From NCBI GenBank assembly GCA_031556475.1, contig JAVBSY010000106.1, positions 1 to 21,530 of the forward strand: a stretch of 21,530 bases of DNA. Direction: 5' to 3'. Source of the DNA: Azoarcus sp031556475 (GTDB taxonomy: Bacteria; Pseudomonadota; Gammaproteobacteria; Burkholderiales; Rhodocyclaceae). This document shows positions 20,444-21,530 of this stretch, one piece after another. A model generated the notes under the pieces. That model was not told where the DNA came from and ran no database searches. It saw only the letters and a list, made by a program, of their open reading frames with translations. Both the position numbers and the translations under genes were made by a program. How positions within the stretch are numbered: the first letter of the stretch is position 1; every line of letters begins with the position of its first letter.

Positions 20444-21256
20444 TTATTTTTTGGTGTTGCCAGAAATACTTCTTCTGACAGCATCCACAAAATCCTGGCA
20501 ATTATTGCCGCCCAGCCAGCGTGGATGGATGCCGTAATCACTGGGTTCAAACTCGCCGCTTCGTTTCAAATTCGCTACTGCCTCCATGACTTCTTCTTTT
20601 GTGGCGCCAAGGGGTTCGCAGGAAGAATAATTGCTGCGATCTTCATTTTGATCAAATATTCCCTGTGGACCATACCCCACATGCGTTCCATCTGGAAAGA
20701 AAATATGCTCATGTCCGATAAACGTGTTGAGTTGCTTATCAAGTTCAATGCCAATCACCGCGAACGGGAAACCCTGTAGTGGCCGGTAGCAAGCCTCAGC
20801 AGTCGTTGGCCCAATAGGGGTAGAGGCGTTGTGAGCGGCTAAAGATGCATATTCTCGTACCCCGGCCCCATTGAAAATGGGCATGTCAGACCATAGGCCG
20901 CCCGGATCAACCCATGTATTAGGATCATTCGGATAAACATAGACATTGATCCCGCCCTCCAGACTGATCGAGTCTTGAGTCACATACCTGCCGATTTTTG
21001 GATCGTAGTACCGATACCGGTTGTAGTGCATGCCCGATTTCGGATCGAAGTGCTGCCCCTGCATCCGGATCGGCTGGTAGAGGTTGTGGGTGTTCTGCTC
21101 GTCGATGGCATTGCCCCAGGGATCAAGCCTGATCTGCCAGTCGATGGCTCCCTTGCCGCTGACCAGTGCCAACGGCGTCCCCAGGTGGCCACACTGATAC
21201 TGATGCACTGTCAGTTCTGGCATCGGGTCTTTATGCTGCAACCAGGGCGATCGCAC
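20444..21256 (-). CDS. Rhs protein C-terminal fragment with toxin tip (5' truncated)
   Basis: Residues about 15-122 are the end of an Rhs core: YQCGHLGTPLALVS, IRMQGQHFDPKSGMHYNRYR, YYDPKIGRYVTQDSISLEGG, then the boundary motif WVDPGGLW. What follows (about 123-270) is a variable tip, as in polymorphic toxins. It contains IGHEHIFFPDGTHVGYG (His182/184) and GGNNCQDFVDAVR (Cys253). A His before a Cys in NCxxF context resembles permuted NlpC/P60 or LRAT-type hydrolases, so a cysteine hydrolase toxin is a reasonable guess, not a proven one. The large N-terminal shell is missing. In-frame TAG precedes the open frame at 21256, where insertion-sequence DNA begins, so the gene was cut by the ISAs1-type element. 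It may survive only as a silent toxin cassette. Confidence 0.85.
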   Translation of the reverse strand: MRSPWLQHKDPMPELTVHQYQCGHLGTPLALVSGKGAIDWQIRLDPWGNAIDEQNTHNLYQPIRMQGQHFDPKSGMHYNRYRYYDPKIGRYVTQDSISLEGGINVYVYPNDPNTWVDPGGLWSDMPIFNGAGVREYASLAAHNASTPIGPTTAEACYRPLQGFPFAVIGIELDKQLNTFIGHEHIFFPDGTHVGYGPQGIFDQNEDRSNYSSCEPLGATKEEVMEAVANLKRSGEFEPSDYGIHPRWLGGNNCQDFVDAVRRSISGNTKK

Positions 21257-21530
21257 CTACCTGACATAAACGGCGTTCAAATAGCGTTTACGGTCATACA
21301 TTTACGAAGCTGCTGTTCACGGCGGCGGGAATTGTGTAGTTTTCTCGTCTTTTGGAGTTTCCATGAAGACGAGGGAAGTGATGGCGCTCACGCAGATGTT
21401 CGTCTCGATATCCGATCCCCGCAGCGCCCGACAGGTCAGGCACGACTTGCCCGAGTTGCTCACGGTCGCGGTGTGCGCGGTGCTGTGCAGCGCTGACGAG
21501 TTCTCCGACATCGAGGCGTGGGCCAAGGAG
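21243..21530 (+). mobile_element. ISAs1-family insertion sequence, left part
   Basis: The element carries the start of an ISAs1-type transposase and truncates the Rhs gene. Its left end is probably at or just after 21243, where CAGGGCGATCGCACC begins and Rhs homology stops. The exact terminal repeat cannot be proven because the other end lies outside the window. Confidence 0.55.
21363..21530 (+). CDS. ISAs1-family transposase (N-terminal part, runs off the window)
   Basis: Only 56 codons are present. The protein starts MKTREVMALTQMFVSISDPR and continues HDLPELLTVAVCAVLCSAD and FSDIEAWAKE, the N-terminal DDE-associated domain of ISAs1-family transposases (pattern DPRxxR, H-L-x-x-L-x-x-A-x-x-A-x-L-x-x-A-D, IExW). 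GGAG lies seven bases before the ATG. The enzyme would catalyse movement of this element. Whether it is intact cannot be seen. Confidence 0.82.
   Translation, partial: MKTREVMALTQMFVSISDPRSARQVRHDLPELLTVAVCAVLCSADEFSDIEAWAKE

Noticed and set aside
1..21530. CRISPR array
   Set aside because: No set of regularly spaced direct repeats was seen anywhere in the window.

Overview
The window looks like a chromosomal stretch of a GC-rich betaproteobacterium, possibly of the Rhodocyclales type. Supporting signs are a tRNA-Pro/Arg/His cluster, a full-length DksA relative, a DUF748/AsmA-like giant protein, MetY, and integrase and IS4 relics of the kind common in that group. The lineage is inference from gene content, not from a search.

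Layout. (1) 1-1013: a DksA-family zinc-finger regulator and a small XRE-type helix-turn-helix protein, both on the minus strand. (2) 1151-4663: a decayed integrative island. Its right edge is the intact tRNA-His and its left edge is a diverged copy of the last ~50 nt of that tRNA in the same orientation. Inside are an IS4-family transposase relic, an intact ferrous-iron uptake operon (feoA-feoB-small Cys-rich membrane protein, joined by ATGA overlaps, with a Fur-box-like sequence in front) and a frameshifted tyrosine-integrase relic pointing at the tRNA. (3) 4663-4984: tRNA-Pro, -Arg and -His with a clear sigma-70 promoter. (4) 5270-9297: a 1225-residue DUF748/AsmA-like protein and a pterin-4a-carbinolamine dehydratase. 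(5) 9396-10667: metY on the minus strand, with its ribosome binding site inside a perfect hairpin.

(6) 10907-18343 is the most interesting part. A sigma-54 activator (GAF-AAA-Fis), an ABC exporter and a very small cytoplasmic subtilisin-like protease form a tight operon. A convergent outer-membrane barrel protein and a divergent FAD monooxygenase share an intergenic region with convincing -24/-12 (sigma-54) promoters facing both ways. Exporter, mini-subtilase and flavin monooxygenase are the accessory set (QhpF, QhpE, QhpG) that matures the peptide gamma subunit of quinohemoprotein amine dehydrogenase. The structural and radical-SAM genes (qhpA, D, C, B) are not in this window, so the maturation/export genes are physically separated from them or serve another peptide.

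(7) 18384-19265: a membrane-anchored alpha/beta hydrolase. (8) 19339-21530: a visibly AT-richer accessory patch. It holds the C-terminal end of an Rhs protein with a candidate Cys/His hydrolase toxin tip, cut at its 5' side by an ISAs1-family insertion sequence that runs off the window. Downstream are two small anchored proteins, one of which is a type IV pilin homologue lacking the prepilin cleavage motif. The one directly behind the toxin is the best immunity candidate.
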